Of a stretch of DNA of 64,000 nt, positions 11,346 to 21,382 are shown in pieces. Positions within the stretch are counted from its first letter, which is position 1, and every line of letters begins with the position of its first letter. Below the pieces are notes generated by a model. That model was not told the origin of the DNA. It saw nothing but the letters and a program-made list of their open reading frames with translations, and ran no database searches. Location: NCBI RefSeq assembly GCF_032854445.1, contig NC_088303.1:6643501-6707500 (forward strand), written 5' to 3'. The translations under genes were made by a program, and so were the position numbers. Source of the DNA: Liolophura sinensis. Lineage: Eukaryota; Mollusca; Polyplacophora; Chitonida; Chitonidae.

Positions 11346-11771
11346 TTAACTCACACCCCCAACCACACACTTCCCCAGGATGGCGAAGGTCATGTCGCGG
11401 TGTTTTTGATCTTCACTAGGCACATAGAAATCGGAGAGCTGTGGCTCTGTGCCCAGCAGCGCGTCGCGTGCGTTGCGTGTAAGAGTTTTGCCCGTGACCC
11501 TAGAATACTCGCGGATTGCAGCGTCGACATCCCGGAACGTTTGGACAGCGTGGCCCTGGCGGCGGATTTCATCGTTGATCCAGTCCAAGTGCTCAGTGCG
11601 CTTTCGGGCTCATTTTTCCTGGGCGGCTTGGAGCTGCTCTACAGCGCGGTCATGGCGCCTCCGCTCTTCGTCGACACCGGAACTCTTCAGCATCGAAAAC
11701 ATATAGCTGCTCCCGCTGAAGGCCAAAGCGTTTACGAGGGCGCCGCCCATTATCATTGCGATGGAGGCCAT
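11346..11771 (-). pseudogene. Small Polinton membrane-type protein, one premature stop
   Basis: The frame starts at ATG 11771, two bases after the stop of the upstream gene (11774), so the pair looks co-transcribed. The N-terminal 25 residues are hydrophobic (IAMIMGGALVNALAF) and could span a membrane. A charged helical segment follows (GVDEERRRHDRAVEQLQAAQ). An in-frame TGA at 11610-11612 splits it, and the remaining 80 residues (from about 11588) end at GKCVVGGVS. The reading continues in the same frame on both sides of the stop, which argues for one gene of about 141 codons. The family recurs in animal Polintons as far as I can judge, but its role is unknown. Confidence 0.65.
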
Positions 11772-11773
11772 TA

Positions 11774-12013
11774 CTACTGCACTATATTGGGAGGAAGGAG
11801 CCCTTGTTTAATTAGCAGTTCCTTCGAAAACATGGCCAGACCTACATCTGCAATGACCATGCTGACGTCACAGGGTGTTAAGTCCAGCTTCGGGAGGGCT
11901 CCTTTCAGGAAATTCTGGCCGAGACGAGTGTACCCAGTAGCCAGGAGAAAGACCACAGCGGCGTGGTAGGCCGCGTTGACTAGCACTTTTCCGTCACCGA
12001 GTGGAGTAGACAT
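11774..12013 (-). CDS. Small hydrophobic Polinton protein
   Basis: A complete 79-residue frame from ATG 12013. It contains a hydrophobic segment of about 18 residues (NAAYHAAVVFLLATGY) near residues 13-28 and a second, weaker one near residues 50-62. This suggests a membrane or virion-associated peptide. It lies two bases upstream of the next minus-strand ORF and downstream of the 12.0-13.0 kb gene, in a compact minus-strand cluster. It shows no lesion. Function unknown. Confidence 0.6.
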   Translation of the reverse strand: MSTPLGDGKVLVNAAYHAAVVFLLATGYTRLGQNFLKGALPKLDLTPCDVSMVIADVGLAMFSKELLIKQGLLPPNIVQ

Positions 12014-12019
12014 GCTGCT

Positions 12020-13030
12020 CTATATAGAAAGGGTCGCGACGTGTATTCAAATGGAGATTCTTTTCATGCGACGTGATATCTGCATGCGGTGTAATATCTG
12101 CACCTCGTGCATGTGCTGTATAGCGGCTGCGCCACACGCGTAGCAACACTAGCACTGCAAGGTTGCCAACGCCTAATAACGCCAGGGGCGCCCTCCAGTG
12201 AGTGATTTGGTGTGCCTTCGTAGAATTCGGTTCCTCCGCAAAATCTGTGGCTCCCCCCTTGCTTCGTAGAATCCGGTTCCTTTGGCTGTTTCTTGGGTGA
12301 ATCAGCTGCGCCAAGCAAAGCAGCCTTTGCCTCGCGAAGCTCGTCCTTGAGCTTTTCAGCCTTGGCTTTTCTCGCTGCAGCACCCGCTCGACCCGCAGCG
12401 ACTATTTTGGGATTCTTCGCAGGGCCGTCATTCGTAGAATCCGCTGTCGCCCCCTCCGCTTCTTTCGGGCCTTACGGATTCGTTGCACTCATATTCCTCT
12501 GGATCATACGGCTCATTTCTAGGACAGCAGTGGTGTTCAAATGAGCAGTGCTCAGCAGTGGTCAGCGCCATGGTTAACGGTGCTAAGTACTTACCATAGC
12601 AGTAGTATAGCCAGCGGCTAGCACTGCTAAGCGCCTGTTCAACAAATGGGTCGGTGGCGAGCTGTGCCATGAGCATTGATCGATTCTCGGGTGGGATTGA
12701 TAGGAGCCAGCTGGCCGCCCTTACATATGATCTCAAGAACATACCTCCGAGACCGTTAACCATCCGCGCACCGAGCTTAGCCTCGTACCGGGAGTACAGC
12801 CTTTCAACGTCTTCGTCGCTCATGGCGTCGATCTCAGCGGCTGTTACGTCTTTTCCCAGATATCGCTTGGCCCGCCCACCCACCGCAAGTGCCGCCAGCC
12901 TATCCCTGAGCTGCCGTGCATCATCTTGTTGGCTGGGGTCGGGCTGTTGGCTTTGGCCGGGCTGTTGGCTTCGGCCGGGCTCCTCTTCTGCGCCCAGAAT
13001 CTCGTCTATTATAAGCCCGTCGGTATCCAT
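12020..13030 (-). pseudogene. Conserved Polinton protein of unknown function, frame-shifted C-terminus
   Basis: The first 190 codons from ATG 13030 are open. An acidic start (MDTDGLIIDEILGAEEE) is followed by Gln/Pro-rich repeats (SQQPGQSQQPDPSQQ, residues 20-35). A helical conserved core follows (residues 42-160, with GGRAKRYLGKDVTAAEID and SIPPENRSMLMAQLATDPFV). A Cys/His cluster (HCSFEHHCCP) lies near residue 163. Near 12430 the reading changes frame into an Ala/Lys-rich stretch (about 12300-12430). Near 12190 it changes again into a hydrophobic segment (PLALLGVGNLAVLVLLRVW) that looks like a membrane anchor. I infer one original gene. The alternative is two neighbouring genes. Confidence 0.6.
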
Positions 13031-13062
13031 GCTTCATTGGAAAGCGGCGCCTACGTCTAATA

Positions 13063-15576
13063 TAAACTCTGTCGAAAAAGAAACGCAACCCACGTGTTTT
13101 AGAGATTTTAATATTTAGATTTAGGACGGCACAAATTTTTTCTTATTGAAGACAGAAGTCAGAAATTTGGCAGAATAATAATCAAGATGGTCATGTTTAA
13201 AACTGTCTTTTCAAAAGTCATCTCACAGACACCAGCTGCTCACCAGGGGGCGTCTTCCTCAGTATGTCGTATGGCCACTGTTATGTATGACTATTTAACG
13301 TTTTCATGTAGTGTTAGTCTGCGGACCTTTGTGAAAGCATAACAGGCCCTGTTATATGTGTGCAGCGCGGACCAGATCGAACGCACCTTGTTCAATGCTT
13401 TGTCTATTTCATTGGCTGTTAATTCTGTGTTTAAGAATAGTTGAATCCACCTGGAACGTATATAAGCCGTGTTTTCTGTGCAGAGAGTAGGTAATTTTGC
13501 TGCATCCACTGGGAGCCAGGAGAGTGTGCGACGCTCTCGTATCGAGTCCATTATATTGATATGAGCTGGTGATGCCAGTTTCGTTTGAGAGGACAGATTT
13601 CTATGCCGGCACCGTTTGTGTACCACAGTTGTACTGATGTCTGGTTTAAGTGAATTTCTGCGGAAGTCTCGTTTATTGGTGTTCGGATCTTTATTATGAT
13701 TATACAGTGTTGACTGTGTAATTTGTTTAACACGCTGACCTCACCTGACCGACAAGGTCGTCACGGACTCTAAACTGAAGTTTTCAGTTTTGCAAAGGAC
13801 ATTCGTTCTGCCACAAGGTGACATTACTCTACGTCTCTACTTCTACGTTTGTGAGTTTCTGCGGGAGCTGTGACTGTTCCAAAGTGGATTATACCTCCAT
13901 GCCTGTATTTACCCTGTGTTGTGCTCTGCGGGTGTGACGTCATTCAAAGGCTTGACTGTTCCAGTTCTGTGTAACCTGTGTACTGTGTTCGCGTTCGCTA
14001 ACCTAGCGAAGTACCTGACTGGGACAATTTGTGACTTGTGTGAATTGTGTGTTTATCCCATGGTCTTTACGTTGGATCTCCTGGAATACGTTCCTTGGGA
14101 TGCAAAGGTGAACTGGAAACTTTTAAAAACCGGTAATACTGATGTGTATGTTTTTTTATGTTGTTGTTGTTGAACTGTCTGTAAAACTGTACGTCTCATT
14201 TTATATATAAAGCATTGTTTACATTGTAATATTGAGTCACTGAGTCTGTTTTCTGTTGCACCACGACCACCACGAGCTGCAATCACTGCACGGCATCTCC
14301 TTGGAAAAGAACGGATAAGACGCCGGATTCTCTCCTGGAGAATGGCCCTCCATTCCTCCTGTAACGCAACGGCGAGCTGTTGAAGCGTTTGTGGCGGTGG
14401 CTGACGTTGACGCACGTGTCGATCCAGAGTATCCCACAGGTGTTCAATAGGGTTGAGGTCTGGTGATTTAGAGGGCCACGGCAAGACATTGACGTTGGAA
14501 TCCTGCAGAAAGTTCATTGTTGCACGTGCAGTATGACGCCTGGCGTTGTCCTGTTGAATAAAGCTGTGTCTGTCGGTCAATAATCGGGAGAAGGTGAGGC
14601 TGTAAAACGTTGTTGATGTAACGTTGGGCTGTCCGGTTCCCTGGAACGATCACCAAATCTGATTTCTAGTTGTACGAGATGGCTCCCCAAACCATAACAC
14701 TGCCTCCACCAAATCTGTCCACCTGCCGGACTCAGATGGGCGCAAAGCGTTCATGACGTCTCCTATACACACGCTGTCTCCCGTTGTGACGTGTCAAAAG
14801 AAAACGGGATTTATCAGAAAACCAGATGCGCCTCCAGTTTTGTAGTCCATATCCTCACGTTGTTGCACCACCTGAGTCGTAGGCGTCGATGTTAGGGGCG
14901 TAGTACAGGTCCAACAACTGGTCTACAGGCACGTAAACCCGCTTCTTTCAGACGGTTCCTAATCGTTTGAGCCGACACTCTCCTCAAACCTGGTATTTGT
15001 GTGGCAGTCACGGTTGGTAGGGCATGCCGATTACGCAGGTGAAGGACCCGGGTGTACCGATCTTGAAGTGGGGTCGTGATTCTTGGCCTTCCACTTCTCG
15101 GGCGATCGTTGGTCGAATTAAAGTTGTTGTAACGGCCCCAAAGTCGAGATATCGTTGTTTTGTGAACATTTAGGTGTCGTGCAATAGTACCAAAACTTTC
15201 TCCGCCTTGAAGACGACCAATGGCAATATTTCAGTCGGCAGCACTCAGTCGCGGCATTTTACCGACTGACTGAATGAATAAAACACGACAGCACATGGGC
15301 TTTCATACACCCCCCACACTATAACTGCCATTGACATGATTTGCATGAGAATGGTTCTACGTGCGACGTCAATAATGTCAGTCCATTCGTTGTGACGTCA
15401 TAAGCAATAAAATACACTTAGGAGAGAAAAGGCAGTTGTTTGGATGGTAATCTTCATTAAAAACGTGTATAATTTCATTACATTTGGCTAAAATTTAGTT
15501 TGGAAGCAATAACTTTATTCGAACGAAATTTTGATATCCGAGGACAGGGGTTGCGTTTCTTTTTTGACAGAGTTTA
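13063..15576 (-). mobile_element. Tc1/mariner-type transposon nested in the Polinton
   Basis: Inverted ends 'taaactctgtcgaaaaagaa' (13063) and its near-complement ending at 15576 enclose about 2.5 kb, flanked by TA on both sides. This is the insertion rule for Tc1/mariner. The inner 1 kb (13100-14050) has no recognisable coding. The element splits the sequence just after the ATPase C-terminus, and its own inverted repeat now supplies the last codons of that frame. Confidence 0.88.
14053..15257 (-). pseudogene. Tc1-like DD34E transposase, broken
   Basis: On the minus strand the frame starts near ATG 15257 (MPRLSAAD) and hits a stop after eight codons. Beyond it come helix-turn-helix-like sequence (ARHLNVHKTTISRLWGRY) and, several frame changes later, VPGNRTAQRYINNVLQPH near 14640. 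The catalytic end is in the 14053-14580 frame. It has Asp in QQDNARRHTA and Glu in LNPIEHLWD, with 34 residues between them, the DD34E spacing of Tc1. The C-terminal 45 residues are probably read-through. Not functional. Confidence 0.85.
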
Positions 15577-16182
15577 TAATCTTAGATGTGCAGGGCGTAT
15601 CAGTCATTAGCAGGAGCTTAGAATGTGGATTGTTCTTGAGCTTCTGTCGAACCTCTGCTTTTTCGCTCTCGGCCTCGATGATGTGGTTCTCCTCCAGGCA
15701 TTCGTTGAACGAGTGCCGATCTTTGCAGTGGAATAAAGCCACCCACCTTGTCTGCTCGCGAAAGTCTTTGAGGACGGCGTTGTATTTCTGAGTGAGGACC
15801 CAGACGCTTTGCTTTGCATGACGGCCTGAGAAAGCCATGAATGGCAGCATTTTTTGTTTCTTCTTCATCGCCTCCAACGCGCTACAATCATCCATGATGT
15901 ATAGGGTGGGCTCCCCCTCGAACAATCTGTAGAAAGCTCTCAGACAGTCTTTGAGCCGCTCGCAGGGGTCAAAACAATAGACCTCAGGGTCAGACAGTAT
16001 CCTCGCCGCCGGCACGCCTCGTTATGTTTAAGAGTGGGGCACAGGATCACAATGTGATGAAAGAAACCGCAGAAAGGGCCCTCAAGCAGGTCCAGCACGA
16101 AGACTGTTTTGCCGCAGTTCGTCTGCCCACAAATAATCGCGCAGTGGGCGTCATCAATAAAGCGCGTTAACGAATCTACCAT
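15515..16182 (-). pseudogene. Packaging ATPase (A32/FtsK-HerA type), one frame change and altered C-terminus
   Basis: This protein should drive genome packaging into the capsid. The ATG at 16182 overlaps the end of the capsid gene by 29 bp. Walker A is CGQTNCGKT (about residues 19-27). A frame change near 16015 separates it from the rest, where Walker B is TLYIMDDCS (near 15895) and a sensor-like segment QSVWVLTQKYN lies near 15800. The last residues after TDTPCTSKI come from the inverted repeat of the Tc1 insertion, so the native C-terminus is displaced. The total length of about 215 codons fits the short Polinton ATPases. Confidence 0.88.
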
Positions 16183-17408
16183 TCTGGATATACAGCTTTG
16201 CGTCCATGATCACATATAGATAAACGTTCAACACGCCGGGATCTTCTCTCTCTTTTGTCACCTGTATCGTAATCCCCTCGCTGGTGTTCAGAACGCGCCT
16301 CCCACTGCCATGCAGGTCGTCATCGTCGCTTGGCCGAAGGTCAAGCCAGACGGCGTGCTTGTGCGTCAAGAACTCTTCCAGGGAGACGTTTGCCAGGCCT
16401 AAGTCTTTTCCGACCCTGGCCACCTTGGGGTCCCGCTTCCGTAGGGGTGAGCTGGCGAAGAACTTCTGGACCTCGCCCCATTGCTGGTACGCCCGCATAC
16501 CCTGGCTGTACAGCTGATTGGGGACCCCTTCTATTGTGACTTCTACTTTGGTGATTTTTGGGTTGTAGAAGGATTCCGACCTCCTCTCCCACGGGGTTCC
16601 TTTAGTCTCGAACAGCATCAGGATGCCCTTCACTGATCTCGCGGGCGTGTTCAGGTTTATGTTCCAGAGAGTATCAGACTTGTCCTTCACAAACTTTCGG
16701 TGGCGGAAGACGTGCCCCCGGCAAACTGGGTGCGTATCTGTCTAGCGAGCTCCTCTTCGGTGACCATATCGAATTCCAGGTTGATGTTGTCGATGGTGTA
16801 AGTCGCGCCGGCATCGTCTGTTGTCTGGATGACCGTAATCGTTGAACGTCAGTTCGTACTCCAGTCGGTCGGCCAAGATACTCTGGTAGAATGGCATGTG
16901 GCTATCTAGAAGCTCAAAGTCTAGCGGGATGTGGAACAGGTTGCCAAAGGCGCGAGCGTTGGCATTTTCTCCAGCACCGTTGTCACTTGCGTCCTCCGCT
17001 CCGACTCGAAGTTTAAGCATGTTTTCGCTGCCGATGCCTTGGTAGGCCGCATTCTGCCCTTCGTTTTTGGTATAAGTCGCCGTAGCAATGAAACACATCA
17101 GAGTCGTCGATAGATATTACCTCTTTCCCGCTGATTCTGATCGTGGTTTTCTTGACTACTGCGCGTCCAAGACTCCCGACCACTGTGGCGTTCGGGTCGG
17201 ATGAATTGATCGCGAACGAGAAGGCCAAGCGCACGGTACCGGGCACAATGACGTCATTTGTGCCGAGGTTGGGGAAGCGGACCAAGACTTGTTTCTGGTC
17301 GATCGTACTCGGGTTGTTGGTGACGACCAAGGACTGCCGTACACCTTGTACCCCGAGAGGCTTACGGATTGTTCTGAAGGGGTTAAACCTGCGCCCGTAT
17401 GCATCCAT
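16154..17408 (-). pseudogene. mcp: Major capsid protein (double jelly roll), broken by frame changes
   Basis: The start is ATG 17408 (MDAYGRRFNPFR). Characteristic segments in order: QSLVVTNNPSTIDQ, NDVIVPGTVRLAF, VVKKTTIRISGKEV (17010-17400 frame); IPLDFELLDSHMPFYQS and RLEYELTFNDYGH (16742-17098 frame); SDTLWNINLNTPARSVKGIL and VEGVPNQLYSQGM-type motifs (16154-16690 frame). The order and spacing match the Polinton-type double-jelly-roll capsid protein of roughly 415 residues. Frame changes near 17065, near 16828 and at about 16700 disrupt it. It is followed, with overlap, by the ATPase, a gene order common in virion-coding Polintons. It cannot make an intact protein as read. Confidence 0.87.
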
Positions 17409-17451
17409 TGTTGTATTGAAGGTATACCTTGCAATGTTCAATACGAAGATA

Positions 17452-17694
17452 ATGGCAGACATTGACATTGGTGACCAGGCGTTCGACGACGCCCAAGAGG
17501 ACAACAACATCGACGATGAACAGACCCCTCTCCGTGCAGGTGGTGATGTCCAGATCGGGGTGGTTCGCGAGCAACAAACCTTGGATGTGGACCTCAAATC
17601 CCAAGATGGAAGGCTGTTAGTGTTCACCGTGAATGAATATTACGATGCCATGGCGAGGAAGTATCCTAACCTTACCAAACCCAAGCCCTATTAA
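17452..17694 (+). CDS. Small acidic Polinton ORF divergent from the capsid gene
   Basis: An 80-residue frame from ATG 17452, on the opposite strand to the capsid gene whose ATG is at 17408. Any shared promoter must fit in the 43 bp between them. The first half is acidic (MADIDIGDQAFDDAQEDNNI). The second half includes LDVDLKSQDGRLLVFT and ends NEYYDAMARKYPNLTKP. No known domain is recognised. The longer frame extending to 17143 runs antisense through the capsid gene, and I do not accept it. Possibly a short or truncated virion accessory protein. Confidence 0.5.
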   Translation: MADIDIGDQAFDDAQEDNNIDDEQTPLRAGGDVQIGVVREQQTLDVDLKSQDGRLLVFTVNEYYDAMARKYPNLTKPKPY

Positions 17695-17703
17695 CCGTGT
17701 TTT

Positions 17704-18772
17704 ATGATTGACGAAGAAGGGCGTCTGCGACGCGAGAAATACTCCGATCTGAACCTCACCAGCATAAACACAGGTGAACCGATAGCCCTCTCAACACTCG
17801 CCCAGAGAAGAGAGGTTGGTGTTGTTCGGAATAAGCTGGGCTTTGAAAAGTGGGGAAAGACAAGCCAACCACCATTTCCTCCGGCAGCAGTCGCAGCCCT
17901 GGAGACTGCGAGTTCAGAACTCGGTGCGGTGGCCGCCGAGGCAGATACCATGGAGCTGAAGGGATTAAACCAACCAGCGAAAAAGGCCGCTGATGCTGTC
18001 CACATAATGGAAACAAGCTTGACGGATAGTGAGGTCGAGCGGGCTCTTTCAACGATAAACGACCCTCCTCTTCCCCTGCGAGAACTTCTGGGGCTTGACA
18101 AGGCACTGCAGACCTCGGAAGGCAAACACGCGAATAACCTCGCCAAGCTGTCAAGTCTCGATAAGGACATCGCAAAAAAAACAGGAGTTGGAGGAGGCCA
18201 CTGATGAATTCTCCCGGCGCCGGATCGCAGACCGGATAAGGAATCTCGAGGACGAGAGGGTGGCCCGGCTCGAAGCAGCCTCTTTAACAGGCAAAGCCCT
18301 GCGCACGCAAATACGCCGCATCGAGCAGACGATCGATCGCACCCTACACAAGGATACCACTCTGGCCGAGCGCGTCCGCACCCTCTTCCGGGAGCAGGGA
18401 ATAACAGTGGTCGCCATTCTCACGGCAATTGGGATGGCAATCTCGACACTGGGGCTAGCGAAAAAGTTGGCGCTGACTGGCGGGTCCTACGGGGGCATCC
18501 AGCCAACGCCACCTCCATCCGACGGGCGTGGTCTTAAAGAATGGGTGAAAAAGCATCTCCAGTCCCTGGCGCGCGCACTTGGCAAGCTGGCTGGGAAGGC
18601 TGCCGCTGCGATTCCGGGTATTATTGGCAGTATCGTGTCCTGGCTACTGAACCTTCTCGGGAAAGCTGGTGGGTGGCTGGCCGATAATGTCTGACCTCTA
18701 GTCGTCGCAGTAGGTGGCCTAATGCTCGTGGCTGTTCGCAAGTATTTAACGCATAGTCCACAGCAGCAGTAA
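17704..18772 (+). pseudogene. Coiled-coil virion-type protein with hydrophobic C-terminus, frame change and stop
   Basis: The first part (17704 to about 18175, 157 codons) is charged and helical. The frame changes at an A8 run (18174-18181) into a long helical segment (about 18180-18400, RRRIADRIRNLEDERVAR). A hydrophobic stretch follows (VVAILTAIGMAISTLGLA), then a Pro-rich linker, a basic helix (KEWVKKHLQSLARALGKL) and a hydrophobic amphipathic segment (AAAIPGIIGSIVSWLLNLLG). A TGA at 18692 interrupts it. The same frame continues through a membrane-like segment (VVAVGGLMLVAVRKYL) to 18772. The layout recalls membrane-active minor capsid proteins of adenovirus-like lineages, but that is inference. 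Confidence 0.62.
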
Positions 18773-19986
18773 GCCGATACCATTCCCAGCGACGACAATG
18801 GCTGTCTTCTCCAAATCGTGATTCTTTTGGTTTGGAAATAAGGGTTCTTGTTTGCCTCCGGCGGCAGCAACATGCTGAACGCGCGCGGTGGGTGGTGGGA
18901 CGCTTTCTTGTGGCTCAACGATCCCGTGGGAAGGTGAGCGCTTGTGCAAAGTGGGCTGCACTTTAGCGTTCACACCCTCATTAGCGCCTTGCTTCTGGTC
19001 CTTTATGGCCACGACGATTTTGTTGTTGTAGTTCGCCACATGGCCGATCTGCAGAAGCATATTGCTGGGGGCCATATATAGGCCTATGCCATACACAAAG
19101 TCTACAGCGCTCCCGGCATACTGTAGCACGTCCTGGTAGCGTGAGAGGAAATGGCGTCTTCAACGTTCGCGGCAAACTGATTTTGCGCGTCGAAGGCTGT
19201 GCCCGTGCCTAGAATACGCGCCCTTGTTTGCGCTTGTGCGCCTAAAACAGCCCACACGTATGTCCAGATGGAATCGTTTAGGCGCTCTACGCCCGGCTGC
19301 GTGAATCCTTGGGATTTGTCGACAATGAACGACGCTCAAGCCTCCTCGGCGTCCTGCTCGATGTAATCGACGTGGAGTGCTGTAGGCTTTCTTGAGAACG
19401 ACATCCTGCTCGGATCGAAGGTCCCATCGCCAATGGGGCTGTAGCCCGTTCTCGTGACATAGTAATATGCCACTCCGAGGCCGTGATTCACCCCCCTGCG
19501 CCTCCAGTCTCTGTGCGCATCTACTCGGAACTCCCTACAAATCCTCTCACAGGCCCTCTCGTCGTAGGGGTTTTTGAATGTCGCCCACGGTCTGTCTTGC
19601 GGCAGGGGGGCATGGATCTCTTCCAAGATCCGCCTAACTTGGTAATACACATGGAACGTGTACAGGGCCCTTGTTCGTTGGTCGGGGGCGAGAAGATGGT
19701 CTTTTGCAGAGACACCACAGCCTGTGGTTGCGCACCAGACCGCGAAGTTGACTTGGTTCTGCCAGAATTGCATAGGATTGGTGTTCCAGGCCCGAACAAT
19801 TTCATGGTTGGTTATCTCTGGCAGCCGGTACTTGGCCAACACATCTGTGAACTGGATTGGAAAGGCCTTCTTTTCATCGATGTAGATGTCAAATCGCGTG
19901 AGCTGCTCTGCGTGGGATGGGATACTATGAAATGCCCCGGCCTTGTAAGTGGCCTCTCTATTGAACCTGTAATCCTCGCTGTTCAT
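18746..19986 (-). pseudogene. Polinton structural-type protein of about 410 residues, one stop and one frame change
   Basis: I choose ATG 19986, which starts a well-formed sequence (MNSEDYRFNREATYKAG) and lies 10 bp from the divergent ATG at 19997. The first 216 residues are open. They include LPEITNHEIVRAWNTNPMQF and ATTGCGVSAKDHLLAP. A TGA at 19336 follows, but the same frame runs on for about 60 codons (QGFTQPGVERLNDSIWTYVW). The reading changes frame near 19143 into the 18746-19129 frame (DVLQYAGSAVDFVYGIGLYM) and ends in a short hydrophobic tail (GLLLLW). The continuous frame across the TGA argues for a single gene. It overlaps the convergent plus-strand gene by 27 bp. No enzymatic motif seen; a virion role is inferred from context. 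Confidence 0.62.
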
Positions 19987-19996
19987 TGTGGCTAAG

Positions 19997-20656
19997 ATGT
20001 TCATCACATTGACTGACATTCTAAATGGGGCACAGCACACGCTGCCTCATGCCCTTAACAACCTCGACGGCCGCCTTAAAACCGCCCTTCGCGAGATAAC
20101 ATTCTACCCAGCCTGGGTGAATATCCCCTCCGGAGTGGGCTTCTTGCTTCAGGGTAAACGTGTTGAAGTGCCGACAGGCTACTACAAAGTCTGTACCCTG
20201 GACAAGGACATATTCCGCCCGCATGGGGTTTCTCTGGGATTGAATGAAGCCACGTGCCACTTAGTCCTTACCCTCCCTAGAAATGCCTTCATAATACTCC
20301 AAGAGCTTGCCCCCATCTTAGGGTTCTCCGACGGGATGACGCCCATAGGGGAGACTGTGGAGGGTGAAAAGCTACCTAACTTGGTCTCACACAAAAAAGT
20401 CTGCGTGCATTTAGATGAACTGAGCACCTCATAAAATGTAAGGATAACCTCAGATTTCGGTGGCGGTTCAACACTACTTAAAGCCATCGCCGTGACTGGT
20501 GAAAGGATTAACTGCGGAAAGACGGTTTCATTTCCCAGCCCACAGTACAAAACCTTGCGCGACGACTATATAACGCACTTGACCGTGGCACTTTTAGACA
20601 AAGACGGCAAGTATATGAATGTAGGGTACCTCTGTGCTACCCTAGAAATACAATGA
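19997..20656 (+). pseudogene. Candidate minor capsid (penton) protein, one premature stop
   Basis: Frame from ATG 19997 (MFITLTDILNG). The middle has beta-rich segments (GYYKVCTLDK, HLVLTLPRNAFIIL, KVCVHLDELSTS), then TAA at 20432. The frame continues unchanged to TGA 20654 with STLLKAIAV, FPSPQYKTL and ITHLTVALLDKDGKYM. A hydrophobic strand pattern with a 'conserved LD...S', 'P.Y..L' and 'V.L.D..G' series is what I expect of the single-jelly-roll penton proteins of Polintons and adintoviruses. At 219 codons the length also fits. The assignment rests on pattern recognition only. The divergent neighbour starts 10 bp away. Confidence 0.6.
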
Positions 20657-20879
20657 GTATGGTGGACGCAGCCGGTTCCAGGTCTGCGTGCCTGTCTTTA
20701 AGCGACTTAAAGAACCTGCCACGTTTGCTTCCCTTGAAGATGTCTCATCCACTGCAGAGCAAGAGCGCAGGTCGCCGTCTGAGGTGAATGAAGAACAAAA
20801 ACTCTCATTAATTCGCTTTGAAGACCGCTTTGTTCTTACCAGAGCTCTCGACCACGATTGGTTGATAGATGTGAGGTAA
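20653..20879 (+). pseudogene. Small Polinton ORF, probably frame-shifted at its start
   Basis: An ATG at 20653 overlaps the preceding stop (ATGA), but that frame closes after 44 codons. The better frame enters near 20688 and encodes 63 residues (VFKRLKEPATFASLEDVSST to HDWLIDVR). The two can be parts of one gene with a frame change near 20680. No domain recognised. The next ORF follows four bases after its stop. Confidence 0.4.
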
Positions 20880-20883
20880 CCCG

Positions 20884-21192
20884 ATGTCGGTCCAGTCCAC
20901 TATAGCCGATGTGAAAAAAGTTTTCAACTCCGGAACCTATTTTGTGTCGTACGTACCAGCCGGCAGCTGTTATCTAGATTGGGACAGAAGAGGCCGCTTC
21001 GTACTAATGTCGGGGCTGGGAGAGCCCGTGCGTCTTACCGCGCAAACCGATTTTAAGGCTGCACTACCATTAAACCCTGGATCTATACTTATCTTCGACC
21101 TCATACTTGGCGCGGGCAGTCGCCGTTGCATTTGATTACCGGGTTGAAAATAAGGTGGCCTGCGGAGCACGATACAAAGGATCTCAGACATG
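20884..21192 (+). pseudogene. Small Polinton ORF, beta-rich, frame-shifted near its end
   Basis: From ATG 20884 about 76 codons are open, including NSGTYFVSYVPAGSCYLDW and PLNPGSILIFDLILG. Near 21110 the frame appears to change into one that reads AVAVAFDYRVENKVACGARY. That frame ends at TGA 21190-21192, overlapping the ATG of the next ORF in an ATGA pattern. The overlap supports this reading over the stop at 21133. Function unknown. The hydrophobic strand pattern resembles a small jelly-roll or virion accessory fragment, but I would not press that. Confidence 0.42.
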
Positions 21193-21372
21193 ATCAAATT
21201 ACTGGCCCAGGGCAACTCAGTCATCCGGAGCTCTCTCGTGGATATACGAGTCGTCACAGGGGGCGTTTTAAATCTCGATGCAATCTATTTAGAGTGCGGC
21301 ATAGGCCTTCGCCGCTTTCGTGTTAGTAGTCCCGATGATAATTTAGAGCTAACCGACGTTATTGAATCGTAG
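21190..21372 (+). CDS. Small Polinton ORF of unknown function
   Basis: An open frame of 60 residues from ATG 21189/21190. It overlaps the end of the preceding ORF and ends eleven bases before the next ATG at 21383. It has alternating hydrophobic residues (VVTGGVLNLDAIYLECGIGL) and no stop or obvious lesion. No domain recognised. Position suggests it is part of the same plus-strand transcription unit as the penton-like gene. Confidence 0.4.
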   Translation: MIKLLAQGNSVIRSSLVDIRVVTGGVLNLDAIYLECGIGLRRFRVSSPDDNLELTDVIES

Positions 21373-21382
21373 GACGGACAAC

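Noticed and set aside
13916-14173. 85-codon Cys-rich plus-strand frame inside the Tc1 element
   Set aside because: It lies opposite the transposase C-terminus and in the element's non-coding part, and ends in a TTG repeat read as Cys. No support.
17143-17694. 183-codon plus-strand frame across the capsid gene start
   Set aside because: The first 100 codons are antisense to a clearly conserved capsid region. Only the part from ATG 17452 is accepted.
17691-18170. Minus-strand frames opposite the coiled-coil gene
   Set aside because: Antisense shadows of a gene with coherent helical and hydrophobic pattern on the plus strand.
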